Below, one piece after another: positions 26,098 to 36,809 of a stretch of 64,000 nucleotides of DNA. A model generated the notes under the pieces. It saw only the letters and a list, made by a program, of their open reading frames with translations, made no database searches and was not told the origin of the DNA. Origin of the DNA: Bacteroidota bacterium. Lineage in GTDB: Bacteria > Bacteroidota > Bacteroidia > 2-12-FULL-35-15. Each line of letters begins with the position of its first letter. The stretch's first letter is position 1. Location of the stretch: assembly GCA_016722565.1 (NCBI GenBank), contig JADKIU010000004.1:186001-250000 (forward strand), read 5' to 3'. A program made the position numbers and the translations under genes.

Positions 26098-26130
26098 TTT
26101 GTTTATGAATTTTAATTATTCATATATTTA
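26098..26130 (+). promoter_or_regulatory. Putative promoter of the TonB receptor - surface protein - PorV operon
   Basis: TTTG at 26098-26101 and TATATTTA at 26123-26130 are spaced by 21 bases, as in the Bacteroidota TTTG/TAnnTTTG promoter; the -7 box has one mismatch. The gene start follows 46 bases later. Confidence 0.45.
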
Positions 26131-26176
26131 CGCACTTCATTTTGCACGAAAATTATTTTAAATAAATATTAAGATT

Positions 26177-29100
26177 ATGCTAAGAAAATTACTTTCCACC
26201 TTATCCGTTGTTGTCGTGTCAGTAGGACTGACCATTGCGCAAAACGAATCTTCTATTAGAGTTAAGCTAACAGATAAAGCCAATAAGGAAACGATTCCAT
26301 TTGCGAACGTTGTAGTTGATATGGGCGGTATTCAAGCCGGTGTTGGTACAACCAACATTGATGGTGAGGTGGTTATCAAACCATTGAATCCTGGTAAATA
26401 CACTGTAAAGGCAACCTATGTGGGTTATCAATCTGTAGAAATGAAGGATGTGAATGTATCCATCGGTAAAACTGTGTATTTAAATATTGAAATGGCAGCA
26501 GGTCAGCAATTGGATATTGTTGAGGTAATTGAATACGCTGAACCATTGATCGATCCGGATACTAAATCTGGTGGAACCGTAACACGTGAAGAATACCAAA
26601 ACATGGCTTCGAAAGATATTAACTCAGTAGCATCTACTACAGCTGGTATCTATCAAAAAGATGAAGGTGGAGAATTGAATGTGAGAGGTTCTCGTTCAAA
26701 TGCAACAGCATATTATGTGGATGGTCAAAAAGTAATTGGTAGTGCAGGAGTTCCTCAAAGTGGTGTGGAGCAAATTACATCAATCACAGGTGGTACACCG
26801 GCTGAATATGGTGATGCTACCGGTGGTATTATTGCTATTACTACAAGAGGTCCTGCTAGTAAATATACTGGTGGTATTGAGGTAGTAACATCCGGAGCAG
26901 GTGAAAAAGATGGAAAAAACAGAGGGTTAGATGCATATGGGTATAATTTATTAGGCTTCTCAATCAATGGGCCTATTTTAATGAAAAAAGATTCTGCTAA
27001 CAACATTAATAAATCAGTGTTAGGATTCAGTTTATCCGGACAAGTAGTTTCAGAAAAAGATCCTGATCCATCTGCAGTAGGTTTTTATCAGGTAAATCCT
27101 GATAAATTAGCGGAATTGGAAGCAGCTCCATTACGCCCATCTCCACAAGGAGCTGGTTTCGTTTTAAATTCGGAATATGTAAGAATGGAAGACTTGCAAA
27201 AAATTAAAGCAAGAAACAATGTAGGACAAAAAGCAATCTCTTTAGCAGGTAAAGTGCAATACCAACCAACTGCAAATATGGGTATCACCATTGGTGGTTC
27301 AATGGATTGGAAAAAATATCATGATTTCATTTATGAGTACGCTTTATTTAATCCGGTTAACAACTCTGAAATCACAAAAAATACTTGGCGTGTATATGCA
27401 AAGTTGACTCAAAAGTTTAACTCTGCTACCGCTACAGAAGAAGAGAAATCTTCATCCGTAATTAAAAACGCTTATTTCACACTTCAAGCAGGTTACGAAA
27501 AAACGTTCCAAAAAACACAAGATGATAACCACAAAGACAAATTGTTTGATTATGGTTACATCGGTAAATTTACCCAAACAAAAGAAAAAACGTATGCTGG
27601 TGAAACCAGATGGGATTATGATGTTGATGGCGATAATATAAAAGATACCATAAATGCATTCTTTATGCAAGGTTTCGAAAACACCAGCCTTACGTATACT
27701 CCTGGTGATGTAAACCCAACAGGTACCCCTTATACAAATCAATATTTTGAATTGTATTCAGCTTCCACAATCACAGATGTACAATCCGGATTAGGATTAG
27801 CAAATGGTGACAGACCAAGAAACGTTTATTCTGCTTGGTTTAATACTGGTCGTCAATCGAACCTTTATGGTTTGGAAGACCAAACACAATTCCGTGTATT
27901 TGCGAACTTTTCAGCAGATATCAAACGTCATGCAATTCAAATGGGTTTTGAATACGAGCAACGTGTAAAACGTGCTTATAATATTAACCCAATCGGTCTT
28001 TGGACCAGAATGCGTGAATTAGCGAATTTCCATATTCAAGATTTAAAAGATGATAGTATTAATGATGCAATTTTGAACACTGATGTTCACTATTTGCCTG
28101 ATGGTTCTATTAATCCTTTTACCTTCTATGATTTTGATCGTTTTAATGATGCAAACAGCCAAACTCAGTTTGATAAGAGTTTGAGAGAAGCTTTAGGATA
28201 TAATGTTGGTGGAACAGATTGGTTGGATGTAGATTCTTATGATAAAGACATGTACAACATCGATATGTTTAGTGCAGATGATTTATTAAACATCGGTGGT
28301 ACTCAATTGGTAGCGTATTACGGGTATGATCATACAGGTAAGAAAACTTCCGGTAACCCAAGCTTAGACGATTTCTTCACCAAAACAGATGATAAAGGAA
28401 ACTTAACTCGTGACATCGGAGCATATCGTCCAATTTATGTTGCTGGTTATATCCAAGATCGTTTCGATTTTAAAGACATTAAATTCAACGTAGGTGTTCG
28501 TATCGATCGTTTTGATGCAAATCAAAAAGTATTGAAAGATAAATACTTATTGTATGAAGCAAAAACAGCAGGTGAATTAGCAATCCCAAATCGTCCGGGT
28601 AATATTGGTGATGATTATGTAGTATATGTGGAAGATGGTGATAACCCGAGTGTGAACCAAGTTGTTGGTTACCGTGATGGAGATACTTGGTACAATGCTG
28701 CAGGTGTTGAAGTTGCAGATCCAAGTGCTGCTTTAGGACAAGGTGCTGGTCAAGTTCAACCTTATTTGGTTGATCCAGGCAATACAAAAATTTCCTCTAA
28801 CGTATTTAAAGATTATGTTCCTCAGTTGAACATTATGCCTCGTATCGCATTCTCTTTCCCAATCTCTGATGTGGCGAACTTCTATGCTCACTACGATGTG
28901 TTAACACAACGTCCACCTGAATACAACAGATTGGATCCAATGCAATACTTGAACGTTGTAAATAACTCTGCAGGATTCGTAAACAATCCTGATTTGAAAC
29001 CGGAAAAATCAATTGACTACGAAATTGGTTACCAACAAGTATTAAATGAAAAGAAAAATTCATCAATTCACTTGTCATTGTTCTACATCGAGAAAAAGGA

Positions 29101-29938
29101 TATGATTCAAACAACACGTGTTGTTCAAGCTTACCCAGTGTCTTATAACTCTTTCTCGAATGTCGATTTCGGTACGATCAAAGGATTGTCATTAGCTTAC
29201 GATTTAAGAAGAACAGCGATGGGCGTATCCATGACAGCGAACTATACATTACAATTTGCTGATGGAACTGGTTCAAGTACAACTGACGGACAAAATTTAG
29301 TTTCTTCAGGTGTTCCAAACTTAAGAACAACTCACCCGTTAGATTTCGATCAACGTCATACCATTACCTTAAACGTGGATTACCGTTTTGGTGCTAAAAC
29401 AGATTACCGCGGTCCTCGTTTAAAATTACACAAAGGAAAAGACAACGAAAAAGTAATCAATGTTCTTGAGAACGTTGGTGCGAACGTTGTATTCAGAGCT
29501 GGTTCTGGTACTCCATACAGTAAACAATCAAATATTACTCACGAAGGTCAGTTTGGTATTGGTGGAACAAACACCGCATTAGAAGGACAAATCAATGGTT
29601 CTAGTTTACCATGGACTTATAAGATGGACTTACGTGTTGATAAAAATATGGAGTTAGCATTTGGTGGTAAAAAAGAAGGTGAAGAAAAGAAAACAGCTAA
29701 CTTAACCATCTACTTACAAGTATTGAACGTGTTTAACACGAAAAATGTATTAGGTGTTTACAGAGCAACAGGTAACCCTGGTGATGATGGATACTTAACT
29801 TCAGCTGCAGCTCAAACAACAATTGCAGGACAAAATGATCCGCAATCGTTCAGTGATTTGTATACAGTTAAAATCAATAACCCAAATAATTATAGCCGTC
29901 CACGTGTTATCCGTATCGGTTTATTACTTGACTTTTAA
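26177..29938 (+). CDS. TonB-dependent receptor with carboxypeptidase-regulatory-like domain
   Basis: The 1253-residue protein has a signal peptide ending at TIAQ (residue 22) and a carboxypeptidase-regulatory-like beta domain (about 24-110). The plug domain carries GGELNVRGSRSNATAYYVDGQKV and ITGGTPAEYGDATGG (about 165-225). A large beta-barrel follows, ending in RPRVIRIGLLLDF with the aromatic C-terminal residue of outer-membrane barrels. It is larger than nutrient TonB receptors of about 800-1000 residues. The two following genes, 53 and 49 bp apart, encode a giant secreted protein and a PorV/PorQ protein. A role in moving or anchoring a surface protein is as plausible as nutrient uptake. 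Confidence 0.88.
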   Translation: MLRKLLSTLSVVVVSVGLTIAQNESSIRVKLTDKANKETIPFANVVVDMGGIQAGVGTTNIDGEVVIKPLNPGKYTVKATYVGYQSVEMKDVNVSIGKTVYLNIEMAAGQQLDIVEVIEYAEPLIDPDTKSGGTVTREEYQNMASKDINSVASTTAGIYQKDEGGELNVRGSRSNATAYYVDGQKVIGSAGVPQSGVEQITSITGGTPAEYGDATGGIIAITTRGPASKYTGGIEVVTSGAGEKDGKNRGLDAYGYNLLGFSINGPILMKKDSANNINKSVLGFSLSGQVVSEKDPDPSAVGFYQVNPDKLAELEAAPLRPSPQGAGFVLNSEYVRMEDLQKIKARNNVGQKAISLAGKVQYQPTANMGITIGGSMDWKKYHDFIYEYALFNPVNNSEITKNTWRVYAKLTQKFNSATATEEEKSSSVIKNAYFTLQAGYEKTFQKTQDDNHKDKLFDYGYIGKFTQTKEKTYAGETRWDYDVDGDNIKDTINAFFMQGFENTSLTYTPGDVNPTGTPYTNQYFELYSASTITDVQSGLGLANGDRPRNVYSAWFNTGRQSNLYGLEDQTQFRVFANFSADIKRHAIQMGFEYEQRVKRAYNINPIGLWTRMRELANFHIQDLKDDSINDAILNTDVHYLPDGSINPFTFYDFDRFNDANSQTQFDKSLREALGYNVGGTDWLDVDSYDKDMYNIDMFSADDLLNIGGTQLVAYYGYDHTGKKTSGNPSLDDFFTKTDDKGNLTRDIGAYRPIYVAGYIQDRFDFKDIKFNVGVRIDRFDANQKVLKDKYLLYEAKTAGELAIPNRPGNIGDDYVVYVEDGDNPSVNQVVGYRDGDTWYNAAGVEVADPSAALGQGAGQVQPYLVDPGNTKISSNVFKDYVPQLNIMPRIAFSFPISDVANFYAHYDVLTQRPPEYNRLDPMQYLNVVNNSAGFVNNPDLKPEKSIDYEIGYQQVLNEKKNSSIHLSLFYIEKKDMIQTTRVVQAYPVSYNSFSNVDFGTIKGLSLAYDLRRTAMGVSMTANYTLQFADGTGSSTTDGQNLVSSGVPNLRTTHPLDFDQRHTITLNVDYRFGAKTDYRGPRLKLHKGKDNEKVINVLENVGANVVFRAGSGTPYSKQSNITHEGQFGIGGTNTALEGQINGSSLPWTYKMDLRVDKNMELAFGGKKEGEEKKTANLTIYLQVLNVFNTKNVLGVYRATGNPGDDGYLTSAAAQTTIAGQNDPQSFSDLYTVKINNPNNYSRPRVIRIGLLLDF

Positions 29939-29991
29939 TACCAACAACTCTATCTATCAAAGAATTTATAATGCTACTTAATAATAACAAT

Positions 29992-32900
29992 ATGAAGAAT
30001 CGATTCAAATTAATCGTCACTGCAAGCATCTTAGCGGTTTCCTTTTCTGCACAAGCGAGAGAAAACATCGGAAGAAGCGCTGCAACATCCCAAAATCAAT
30101 TCAAATCAGTAATGGCTTTATGTGCTCCGGCTGCCGAAAAGAAAGATTTGGATATTAATAACGTTAGAGCTACCATTTTAACAGGTGGAGATATGTGGTG
30201 GGATTTGAATGATGGTAAGTACCTCGTGCCTAAACCTGCTGCTGGTTTAAATGGGCCTACTGCACTCTTTGCAGGTTCCCTTTGGATTGGTGGTTTTGAT
30301 GCGAGTAATACACTAAAAGTGGCTGCGATGACCTATCGTCAAACAGGTAGCGATTTTTGGCCGGGACCTTTAAGTTCTGCTGCTACTACTGATGCAACAG
30401 TTTGTTTGGCTTGGGATAAATTCTTTAAAGTAGATAAAGCAGAAGTAAAAAAATACATCGATTGGATTAGAAGTGGTGGTGCAGGTGAAAATCCTGCTTC
30501 AGCAGAAGCAATGGATGTGATTTTGACTTGGCCGGCTTTTGGACCGGAAGGACAACCAATGGCTCCTTTCTACGATGCCAACACAAATGGTGTTTACGAT
30601 CCGTATGCTGGTGATTATCCTGATTTTTGGTTAGGTGATAAAGATCCAAACGGTGTTGATTACCGTCCGGCTACTGAAACAGCTTGTGATGCTGAGTTAT
30701 TTGGTGATCAAGTATTGTTCTGGGTATTTAATGATAAAGGGAACGTTCACTCTGAAACCGGTGGTGCTGCTATTGGTTTAGAAATTCAATCTCAAGCATT
30801 TGCTTTCTTAACAAATGATGAGATTAACAACATGACATTCTATAACTACACGATTATCAATAAATCTTCTTTCCGCTTGGATAGTACATTTTTTGGTGTT
30901 TGGGTGGATCCGGATTTAGGTTCTGCTACAGATGACTTCGTAGGTTGTGATGTTGGTTTAGGTTTAGGATATTGCTACAATGGTGATGAGGTGGATGATA
31001 ATCCTCCTGCAGGACAAATTCCTTATGGAATCAATCCTCCAGCTATTGGTTGCGATTTCTTTGAAGGACCATTTGCTGATCCAGATGGGTTAGATAATGC
31101 TCCCTCTACTGTTCCTGCGAGTTTCGTTGGTTATGGAGACATAATTGTTGATAATGAGCGTATCGGTATGAAAAAGTTTGTGTATTACAACAATGACTTT
31201 ACTCCAACTGGTAACCCAGTTGTGGCTACCGATTTTTATGGTTATTTAGCTGGATATTGGATTGATGGAACACCATTCACCTATGGTGGAACGGGTCACT
31301 TAACCGGTGTTCCTTGTGATTTTATGTTCCCAGGTACATCCGATCCAACCGGATTTGGAACAAATGGTAGTTCTCAAGCTCCTTGGGATGAAGCCTCTGT
31401 TGGTAACATCCCTGCAGATAGACGTTTCTTGCAAAGTGCTGGTCCGTTTACCCTAGATCCAGGTGCAAAAAATTCAATTACAACAGGTTTAGTTTGGGCG
31501 CGTGCTACACAAGGTGGTCCGGCTGCTTCTGTTACCTTAATGAAAGGTGCCGATTCAAAAGCACAAGAATTATTTAACAACTGTTTCGTGACGTTGCGTG
31601 GACCGGATGCTCCGATTTTAGCAATTCAAGAATTGGAAAATGAATTGATTTTGTCATGGACAAACCCTTCTTCTTCTAATAACTATAATGAGTTATACTC
31701 TGAGGATTATGATAAATCTACCGGTAGCGATTCATTGTACCGTTTCCAAGGATATATTGTATATCAATTAAAAGACGAATCGGTGACAAATGCAGATTTG
31801 TACAATCCTGATAAAGCACGTATCATTCTTCAATGTGATATCGCTGATGGAGTAAAACAAATTGTGAACTTTAAAAATGATGTGGCTTTACAAGCATTAG
31901 TGCCACAAGAAATGGTGGCAGGTTCTGATTTAGGTATCGTTCACTCAATGCGTTACTGAAGATAAATTTGCAGTTGGAAATCCAACCTTGGTGAACCATA
32001 AAACCTATTATTTTATGGTGATTGCTTATGGTTTCACTCCAACATTAGTAAACCCTGATTATGCAGTTCCAAGAGATTATTTACCATTTATCTCCGGTAA
32101 CTTCTCTGCAGATGGAAGAACCAACATTTCTGCGATTCCTCACACTCCAAGTCCTGAAGCAGGTGGAACAGAAGCACATTCTACCTATGGAACTGGTCCT
32201 AAATTAACGCGTATCGAAGGACATGGTAACGGTGGACAAGTTCTTGATTTGACTTCAGGTACTGTTTCTGAAATTTTAGGCGCTAGTGCTCGATCAATTA
32301 ACCCGGTGTATGAGCAAAGCCATGGTCCGGTTAATATTAAAGTAGTAGATCCTTTGAGCGTTCCTAAAGAAAATAGTTTCGAATTTAAATTGTTGGGTAC
32401 AACTTCAGCTGCTACATGGCAATTGATTAACTTAACAACAAACGATACTGTTAACTCTGATAAAACAATTGCTTTAGCAAATGAACAAATCATTAATGGT
32501 CAACCTTCTGGTGTATCAACCTATACGGTTCCAACTTGGGGACTTTCTGTGAATGTTGCCTTTACTGCTGATCCATTAACTACAAATGCGATTGAAGGTG
32601 GTTTCTTAGAAGCAACAATGACATTCGGAGATAACACAAAACAATGGTTAACCGGTTTGGCAGATGAAGAAGGTGAAAGCCATACCAACTGGATTCGTTC
32701 TGGTTCTGCAGTAGGTACTATTGCAGCATTTAATGATGCTACTGGAACTGGTACAGATCCAAACCAAGATTATGAAAATATTTTGGGTAAAACATGGGCT
32801 CCTTACCGTGTTTGTGCTACCGGTTTAGCAACTGAACCAACCACAACATCTGTTTATACAATGGGTGCACCAGCTTGGCCTACAAACATTTCATTGAACA

Positions 32901-34030
32901 AAACATCCAACTTGGCTTCTGTGGATGTGGTCATCACTGCTGATAAATCACTTTGGACACGTTGTCCGGTATTGGAAGAATCTGATGATAATTTATTATC
33001 AGAAGGAAATGCAAGAAAATTGATGATGCGTGATGCACCATCCGTTGATAAAAATGGTGTTGCAAATTTCGGTTCATCTCCTGACAATAGTGATTTCCCT
33101 ACTGGTATGGGTTGGTTCCCAGGTTATGTAATTAACTTAGAAACAGGTGAACGTTTGAATATGGCGTTTGGTGAAGATTCTTGGTTGACAACTGAAAACG
33201 GAAACGATATGAAGTGGAATCCGACAACTAAAAAATTCGGTTCTACTGCAACTATCATGAGCACTACAGGTCCAATTCCTGATCCAGTATTTGGTGGTAA
33301 ACATTATATCTATATTTTTGGTCATAACGGTGATGCTCTTTTCCCAAGTACAGATGCTTTGTTGCCAAGTGCTCCAAGAGATATCCCTCGTTATGATAAC
33401 GGTAGAGTATTACACGACTTATTATTTGCAGCGAACTCTTTAACAGGAACTGCTGGTGACCCTTACAAACGTGAAGCATTTTCTGATGCAATGTGGGTGA
33501 ATGTACCGATGTTGGCTCCAGGCCACTCGTTGTTGGAATCAACAGTTAAAATCAGATTACGTGTTGCTAAGTCTTACCAAAAAGGATACACAGCAAACGT
33601 ACCTTCAAGTGTGGATACTGCTTTAACACCTCAGAATGTTAACTGGCCAATGTATACATTCAATACTGCTGAGATCGAAACTCACAAAGGTGATAACGAA
33701 CTTGCTGTAAATGCATTGGATTTAATCAATGTTGTTCCAAATCCTTACTATGCATACTCTGCATACGAAAGAAAAGCATTGGAGAATATTGTGAAAATCA
33801 CGAATCTTCCTGAAAAATGTGACATCTCCATCTATTCATTGAATGGAACTTTAATCAGAAAATTCAGTAAAGATGATCCAAAAACATCTCTTGATTGGGA
33901 TTTGAAAAATCAAGCGAGAATTCCAATTGCCAGCGGTATGTATATCATCTACATTAAAGTACCGGATGTAGGAGAGAAAACATTAAAATGGTTTGGTGTA
34001 TTACGTCCAACGGATTTGGATTCGTACTAG
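29992..34030 (+). CDS. Giant secreted surface protein with C-terminal sorting-like domain, frame interrupted once
   Basis: An open frame begins at 29971, but the ATG at 29992 starts a clean signal peptide ending at AQA. The frame breaks at the cgttact at 31951-31957. Dropping one T (or adding two bases) joins 29992-31959 to the part ending at 34030, about 1345 residues in all. The bridging sequence TEDKFAVGNPTL is coding in the new frame. The C-terminal 100 residues, with VVPNPYYAYSAYE, ITNLPEKCDISIYSLNGTLIRKF and ASGMYIIYI, resemble a T9SS type A sorting domain. Several Asp-rich stretches (DANTNGVYDPYAGDYPD) suggest calcium binding. Its function is unknown, and its place between a TonB receptor and a PorV-like protein fits T9SS export. 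Confidence 0.8.
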
Positions 34031-34079
34031 TCTGAGATTAATTAGTTGTATTAGAACAAAGATTCATAAATATTGAGAT

Positions 34080-35159
34080 ATGAAAAAATATAGTAAAATA
34101 GTAGCACCACTTGCCATTGTAGGCTTGCTTTTAGCTCCAACACAAAATGTTTTAGCAGGAAATCCTGACCGTGCAGGTCAGGCAGGTGCAACAGAATTAT
34201 TGATTAATCCTTGGGCAAGAAGCTCCGGATGGGCGGGTTCTAACATTGCAGGCGCAAAAGGCTTGGAAGCAATGTTTTTAAACGTAGCCGGAACAGCTTT
34301 TACAAAAAAGACAGAATTAATGTTTGCTCGTACCAATTGGTTAAAAGGAACAGACATTAACATCAATGCATTTGGTTTGACTCAACGTGTGGGTGAAACA
34401 GGTGCAATTGGTTTGTCCATCATGTCAATGGATTTTGGAGATATCGAAATCACTACAGTTGAAAATCCTGAAGGTGGTATTGGTACTTTTTCTCCTCAGT
34501 TTGTGAACTTGGGATTGTCCTATGCAAAAGGATTCTCTGATAATATCTATGGAGGTTTAACCTTAAAGGTGATTTCTGAGAAAACAGCAAACGTTGCTGC
34601 TAGAGGTGTTGCATTTGATGCAGGTATTCAATACGTTTCAGGTAAATACAATCAAATTAAATTTGGTATTTCCTTGAAAAATGTTGGACCACGTATGAAA
34701 TTCAGCGGTGATGGTTTGTCTATGAAAGCTGAAATCCCTGGAAGTACAAATGGAACGACTTACACTGTTGAGAACAGAACAGCTCAGTTTGAGTTGCCAT
34801 CTTTATTGAACATTGGCGGTGGTTATGATTTCTACTTGAAAAAAGACAGTGTTTCTATGAAAACACATAGAATCACTGCAATGGGTGCATTTACTTCTAA
34901 CTCTTTCGAAAAAAATCATTTGAAAATTGGTTTGGAGTATGCTTGGAAAAACATGTTGATGGTTCGTGTTGGATATTGTCATGAAAAAGATATTCGCAAC
35001 AAAGACAAAAGAACAACTGTTTTCACAGGACCTAGTGCTGGATTTACTGTAGAAATTCCATTTGGAAAAAACAAATCTACCTTTGCTTTGGATTATTCTT
35101 ACAGAGCAACTGATCCATTTGAAGGAACACATTCAATTGGTGCAAGAATCAACTTGTAA
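34080..35159 (+). CDS. PorV/PorQ family outer-membrane protein
   Basis: The 359-residue protein has a signal peptide (cleavage after VLA, near residue 27). Its start, AGQAGATELLINPWARSSGWAGS, is typical of PorV/PorQ proteins: a conserved block with predicted parallels to FadL-like barrels. Beta-strand-like alternation runs to the C-terminus GARINL. PorV shuttles T9SS substrates at the outer membrane and helps attach them. The gene order after a giant sorting-domain protein suggests this copy is dedicated to that protein. Which paralogue it is (PorV, PorQ or other) cannot be told. Confidence 0.85.
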   Translation: MKKYSKIVAPLAIVGLLLAPTQNVLAGNPDRAGQAGATELLINPWARSSGWAGSNIAGAKGLEAMFLNVAGTAFTKKTELMFARTNWLKGTDININAFGLTQRVGETGAIGLSIMSMDFGDIEITTVENPEGGIGTFSPQFVNLGLSYAKGFSDNIYGGLTLKVISEKTANVAARGVAFDAGIQYVSGKYNQIKFGISLKNVGPRMKFSGDGLSMKAEIPGSTNGTTYTVENRTAQFELPSLLNIGGGYDFYLKKDSVSMKTHRITAMGAFTSNSFEKNHLKIGLEYAWKNMLMVRVGYCHEKDIRNKDKRTTVFTGPSAGFTVEIPFGKNKSTFALDYSYRATDPFEGTHSIGARINL

Positions 35160-35170
35160 GCTTTTTTTAT

Positions 35171-35178
35171 TATATTTG
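35171..35178 (+). promoter_or_regulatory. Promoter -7 box (TATATTTG) of greA
   Basis: TATATTTG matches TAnnTTTG exactly and lies just after the porV-like stop. The transcript would start near 35185, so the hairpin at 35191-35218 falls in the greA leader. Confidence 0.55.
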
Positions 35179-35190
35179 TAGTATAAGCGA

Positions 35191-35218
35191 GTCCCGCCCC
35201 GAGTGATCGAGGCGGGAT
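35191..35218 (+). other. GC-rich hairpin between the porV-like gene and greA
   Basis: The stem tcccgcc/ggcggga, with an inner CGA-gtga-TCG, is much richer in G and C than its surroundings. No T run follows directly, so it is not a standard terminator. It may be a leader structure of greA or a 3'-end stabiliser of the upstream transcript. Confidence 0.5.
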
Positions 35219-35248
35219 TCGTTTCTGTTTTAACTAATACATTGTACC

Positions 35249-35722
35249 ATGTCAACTATTTCTTATTTTACGGAAGAAGGATTAAAGAAACTAAAAGACG
35301 AATTGCATCAACTAAAAGTGCATGACCGTGCTTATATTTCTAAACAGATTGCTGAAGCAAGAGATAAAGGTGATTTATCGGAAAATGCCGAATACGATGC
35401 TGCAAAAGAGGCGCAAGGACTTTTAGAGCTGAAGATATCTAAAATGGAAGAAGTGCTAAGTAATGCGCGTTTAATTGACGAATCGACATTGGATATGTCC
35501 AAGGTATTAATTCTTTCCAAAGTAAAGATTAAAAATGTTGCCAATGGAGCAACAATGACTTATACATTGGTGGCTGAAAATGAAGCGGATTTAAAAGCCG
35601 GTAAAATTTCTGTTGATTCTCCAATTGGTAAAGGATTGTTGGGTAAAAAAGTTGGCGATTTGGCCGATATTAAAGTTCCTTCCGGTATCATGAAGTTCGA
35701 AATTGTTGAACTTTCCCGTTAA
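35249..35722 (+). CDS. greA: Transcription elongation factor GreA
   Basis: GreA enters the RNA polymerase secondary channel and stimulates cleavage of backtracked RNA. The N-terminal coiled coil contains the tip with catalytic acids, ARDKGDLSENAEYDAAKEAQ (about residues 32-51). The C-terminal FKBP-like domain ends in SPIGKGLLGKKVGDLADIKVPSG. The length of 157 residues is standard. It is followed by the HIT gene after 2 bp. Confidence 0.97.
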   Translation: MSTISYFTEEGLKKLKDELHQLKVHDRAYISKQIAEARDKGDLSENAEYDAAKEAQGLLELKISKMEEVLSNARLIDESTLDMSKVLILSKVKIKNVANGATMTYTLVAENEADLKAGKISVDSPIGKGLLGKKVGDLADIKVPSGIMKFEIVELSR

Positions 35723-35724
35723 TC

Positions 35725-36116
35725 ATGGCAAGTATTTTTACAAAGATTATTGAAGGAGAAATTCCTTGCTACAAAATTGCAGAAAACGAACAGTTTCTTG
35801 CTTTTTTAGATGTTTTTCGCTTGTTCATGGTCATATTCTCGTTGTTCCCAAAAAAGAAACGGATTATATTTTCGACATCGATGATGCTGAATTGTCGGCA
35901 ATGATGCTTTTTGCAAAAAAAATTGCAAAGGCTCAAAAAGCTGCTGTTCCTTGTAAAAGAATCGGTGTAGCCGTTATTGGGTTAGAAGTTCCCCATGCAC
36001 ACATTCATTTGGTACCCATGAATACAGCCAATGATGTAAACTTTACCCAACCCAAAATTAAGCCCACTCCTCAGGAATTAGCCGATATGGCTGAACGTAT
36101 TAAAGCGAAATTATAG
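35725..36116 (+). CDS. HIT family hydrolase, frame interrupted once
   Basis: From the ATG at 35725 the first 31 residues (ASIFTKIIEGEIPCYKIAE...) are a typical HIT start. After FLDVF the frame breaks near 35818 (tttttcgc). Restoring one base, giving Pro as in the usual FPLVHGH, continues with HGHILVVPKKE and reaches the histidine triad motif HAHIHLVPM. The whole is about 130 residues, the normal size of this Hint-like nucleotide-binding protein (hydrolysis of AMP conjugates). A sequence error is likely because all other positions are well conserved. Confidence 0.85.
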
Positions 36117-36179
36117 GACGAATTTCTTACTCCTCGATTCTTATTTTTTGCTTGTATTCAAAGATATTTCGAAAAGCAA

Positions 36180-36734
36180 TTATCCTTTTTTATCCGGATT
36201 GTCCGCTAAAAATGCTTTCCAGCCGGTGTAGGCTTTTTTTGTTGTTCCTGGTCTGCGTTGGAAATGATGACACATGGCTGCCGCTAAACCATCTGTAGCA
36301 TCTAAAAATTCAGGTGTTTCTTTGAAATTTAGTAAGGATTTAAGCATGGATGCTACTTGCTCTTTAGACGCATTTCCGCTGCCTGTAATCGATTGTTTTA
36401 TCTTTTTAGGGGAATATTCATTTACGGTTAAATCGCGCGACAAAGCTCCGGCAATGGCCACTCCTTGCGCTCTGCCCAATTTTAACATGGATTGAACATT
36501 CTTACCGAAGAAGGGGGCTTCAATGGCCAGCTCATCCGGTTTGTACTCATCAATGAGTGAAACCACACACTCGAAAATTTTCTTTAGTTTTAATGCAGGG
36601 TCTTCTATCTTTTCTAAACGTAATACACCCATCACAATCAGTTCCGGTTTTGTTCCTTTGATATGTATTAAGCCATACCCCATAATATTTGTACCGGGGT
36701 CAATGCCTAAAATTATTTTGTCAGTGTTTTTCAA
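36180..36734 (-). CDS. ruvC: Crossover junction endodeoxyribonuclease RuvC
   Basis: RuvC resolves Holliday junctions at the end of recombination. The acidic catalytic residues sit in LGIDPGT (Asp12), AIEAPF and the C-terminal DATDGLAAAMCHH. The block VKSMLKLGRAQGVAIAG appears as VQSMLKLGRAQGVAIAG. The length of 184 residues is standard. It converges on the HIT gene; no clear terminator is seen in the 63-bp gap. Confidence 0.97.
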   Translation of the reverse strand: MKNTDKIILGIDPGTNIMGYGLIHIKGTKPELIVMGVLRLEKIEDPALKLKKIFECVVSLIDEYKPDELAIEAPFFGKNVQSMLKLGRAQGVAIAGALSRDLTVNEYSPKKIKQSITGSGNASKEQVASMLKSLLNFKETPEFLDATDGLAAAMCHHFQRRPGTTKKAYTGWKAFLADNPDKKG

Positions 36735-36809
36735 GATGGAACAATGGTTATTTTTTTAGATTCTAAAATCGTGCGGAAATACCCGCTCTTTTTGTTAATA
36801 TTGTAAAGA

